Positions 5,031-5,945 of a stretch of DNA of 5,945 nt are shown one piece after another. Where the stretch lies: contig CAKMOP010000172.1 in the NCBI GenBank assembly GCA_927910985.1, forward strand, positions 1-5,945, given 5' to 3'. How positions within the stretch are numbered: the first letter of the stretch is position 1; every line of letters starts with the position of its first letter. The notes beneath the pieces are model-generated. The model did no database searches, had not been told where the DNA came from, and saw only the letters and a program-made list of their open reading frames with translations. The position numbers were made by a program, and so were the translations under genes. This stretch comes from an uncultured Porphyromonas sp. GTDB taxonomy: Bacteria; Bacteroidota; Bacteroidia; Bacteroidales; Porphyromonadaceae.

Positions 5031-5945
5031 TTAGTTCTTCTTGTACTTAGACCAGTCTACATTACGCATATCGCCCGAAGCAGCGACTTCCTGATGGAAG
5101 GCGAAGCAAGCATCGAGGTTCTGAGGCGTATGACCCTTGACACCGAGGTTGAGGTAGTCACGGAGGAGCTGCTTGTAGTCGGGGTGTACGCACTTCTCAA
5201 TGATCTCTTCGGCACGCTGACGTGGGCTCTTACCACGGAGGTCAGCGATACCGTATTCGGTGATGATGATCTTCACCGAGTGCTCGCTGTGATCGAGGTG
5301 CGAGACCATAGGCACGAAGGCCGAGATCTTACCATCCTTAGCTGTCGAAGGCGTGGTGAAGATCGAGAGGTAGCCATTACGAGCGAAGTCACCCGAGCCA
5401 CCGAGCCCGTTCATCATACGCGTACCGTTGACGTGGGTCGAGTTGATGTTACCGAAGATATCAGCTTCCAGAGCGGTGTTGATGGTGATGACTCCGAGAC
5501 GGCGGACGATCTCAGGGTTGTTCGAGTATTCCTGTGGACGCAGCAGGAGCTTATCCTTGAAGAAGTCGAGGTTGCCATAGATCTCCTGGATAACGGGGCG
5601 CGTCACGGAGAGCGAGCAGCCACTGGCGAACTTCACACGCCCCTTCTTCATCAGGTCGATGACAGCATCCTGGATTACTTCGGTGTAGACCTCGAAGGCA
5701 GGGATCTGCTTGTTGTCGCCAAGAGCGCCGAGGACGGCATTGGCTACATTACCCACACCGCTCTGCAGAGGAAGGAATTCCTTAGGTAGACGGCCTGCTT
5801 CCATCTCAGCGACGAGGAACTTAGCCACGTTGTCCCCGATGGCCTTCGTGACGTCATCCAGCGGAGCGAACGAGCCTCGTCGTTGGGGTTCGCTTGTGCG
5901 GACGACACCGACAATCTTCGCAGGGTCGACCTTCACGAAGGGCTG
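5031..5945 (-). CDS. Acetyl-CoA hydrolase/transferase family protein, Cat1/succinate CoA-transferase type (C-terminal 304 residues)
   Basis: The frame is open from the right edge (visible start QPFVKVDPAKI) to the TAA at 5031-5033. It is the last 60% or so of a protein that is usually about 500 residues; the GTG at 5936 is internal, not the start. Diagnostic segments are LPLQSGVGNVANAV, VYTEVIQDAVIDL with the probable catalytic glutamate encoded at 5679-5681, LRPQEYSNNPE, INSTHVNGTR and the CoA-binding GLGGSGDFARNGYLSIF (GLGGSGDF at 5385-5408). The pattern is that of class I CoA transferases such as Clostridium kluyveri Cat1 and Acetobacter AarC. These move CoA between acetate, succinate, propionate or butyrate through a glutamyl-CoA thioester in the cytoplasm. 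In Porphyromonas-like anaerobes such enzymes serve succinate and short-chain fatty acid fermentation. The substrate pair cannot be fixed from this fragment. No frameshift is seen in the visible part. Confidence 0.92.
   Translation of the reverse strand, partial: QPFVKVDPAKIVGVVRTSEPQRRGSFAPLDDVTKAIGDNVAKFLVAEMEAGRLPKEFLPLQSGVGNVANAVLGALGDNKQIPAFEVYTEVIQDAVIDLMKKGRVKFASGCSLSVTRPVIQEIYGNLDFFKDKLLLRPQEYSNNPEIVRRLGVITINTALEADIFGNINSTHVNGTRMMNGLGGSGDFARNGYLSIFTTPSTAKDGKISAFVPMVSHLDHSEHSVKIIITEYGIADLRGKSPRQRAEEIIEKCVHPDYKQLLRDYLNLGVKGHTPQNLDACFAFHQEVAASGDMRNVDWSKYKKN

Noticed and set aside
5013..5789. 258-residue plus-strand frame opposite the CoA transferase
   Set aside because: Rich in Val/Glu/Asp/Arg with no motif; it is the shadow of the strongly conserved minus-strand CoA transferase.
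1..5945. CRISPR array, tRNA, mobile element, phage or defence system
   Set aside because: No direct-repeat series, cloverleaf, transposase, terminal inverted repeats or defence domains were seen; nearly all sequence is explained by housekeeping genes.

Overview
The window is ordinary chromosomal DNA from a member of the Bacteroidota. The protein sequences look most like the Porphyromonas/Bacteroidales branch; the genus is an inference from resemblance. Three intergenic positions carry TAnnTTTG, the -7 element of the Bacteroidota primary sigma factor, and no gene has a clear Shine-Dalgarno sequence, which also fits. I see no CRISPR array, tRNA, rRNA, insertion sequence, phage gene or defence system.

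Layout. A minus-strand block runs from about 3832 down to 1: a promoter at 3825-3832, dapA (2859-3776), a YigZ/IMPACT-family gene whose GTG start directly abuts the dapA stop (2215-2858), a MOP-superfamily polysaccharide flippase (673-2201), then a second promoter (657-664), a SPOR-domain lipoprotein (124-602), a strong hairpin terminator (86-113) and the first 24 codons of murB (1-74). A plus-strand gene for an arginine-deiminase/amidinotransferase-fold enzyme (4005-4930) diverges from dapA with its own -7 box at 3943-3950. A long two-way hairpin (4949-5007) separates it from the 3' part of a convergent Cat1-type acetyl-CoA hydrolase/CoA-transferase gene (5031-5945), which runs off the right edge.

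Biology. Most of the minus-strand block concerns the cell envelope: DapA makes the diaminopimelate/lysine precursor, MurB makes UDP-MurNAc, SPOR domains bind septal peptidoglycan, and the flippase exports a lipid-linked saccharide. The two remaining genes are metabolic: a hydrolase or transferase of guanidino or ureido compounds, and a CoA transferase typical of succinate/acetate/butyrate-producing anaerobes.

Most notable observation. Four genes (SPOR lipoprotein, flippase, yigZ, amidinotransferase) each appear to lack exactly one base, near 301, 1737, 2791 and 4020. In each case adding one base restores a family-typical protein. The genes are otherwise well conserved, and most of the sites could be explained by one base lost from a short homopolymer. 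I therefore read this as sequence or assembly error more readily than as decay of four genes, but raw reads are needed to decide. I found no convincing undescribed biological system.
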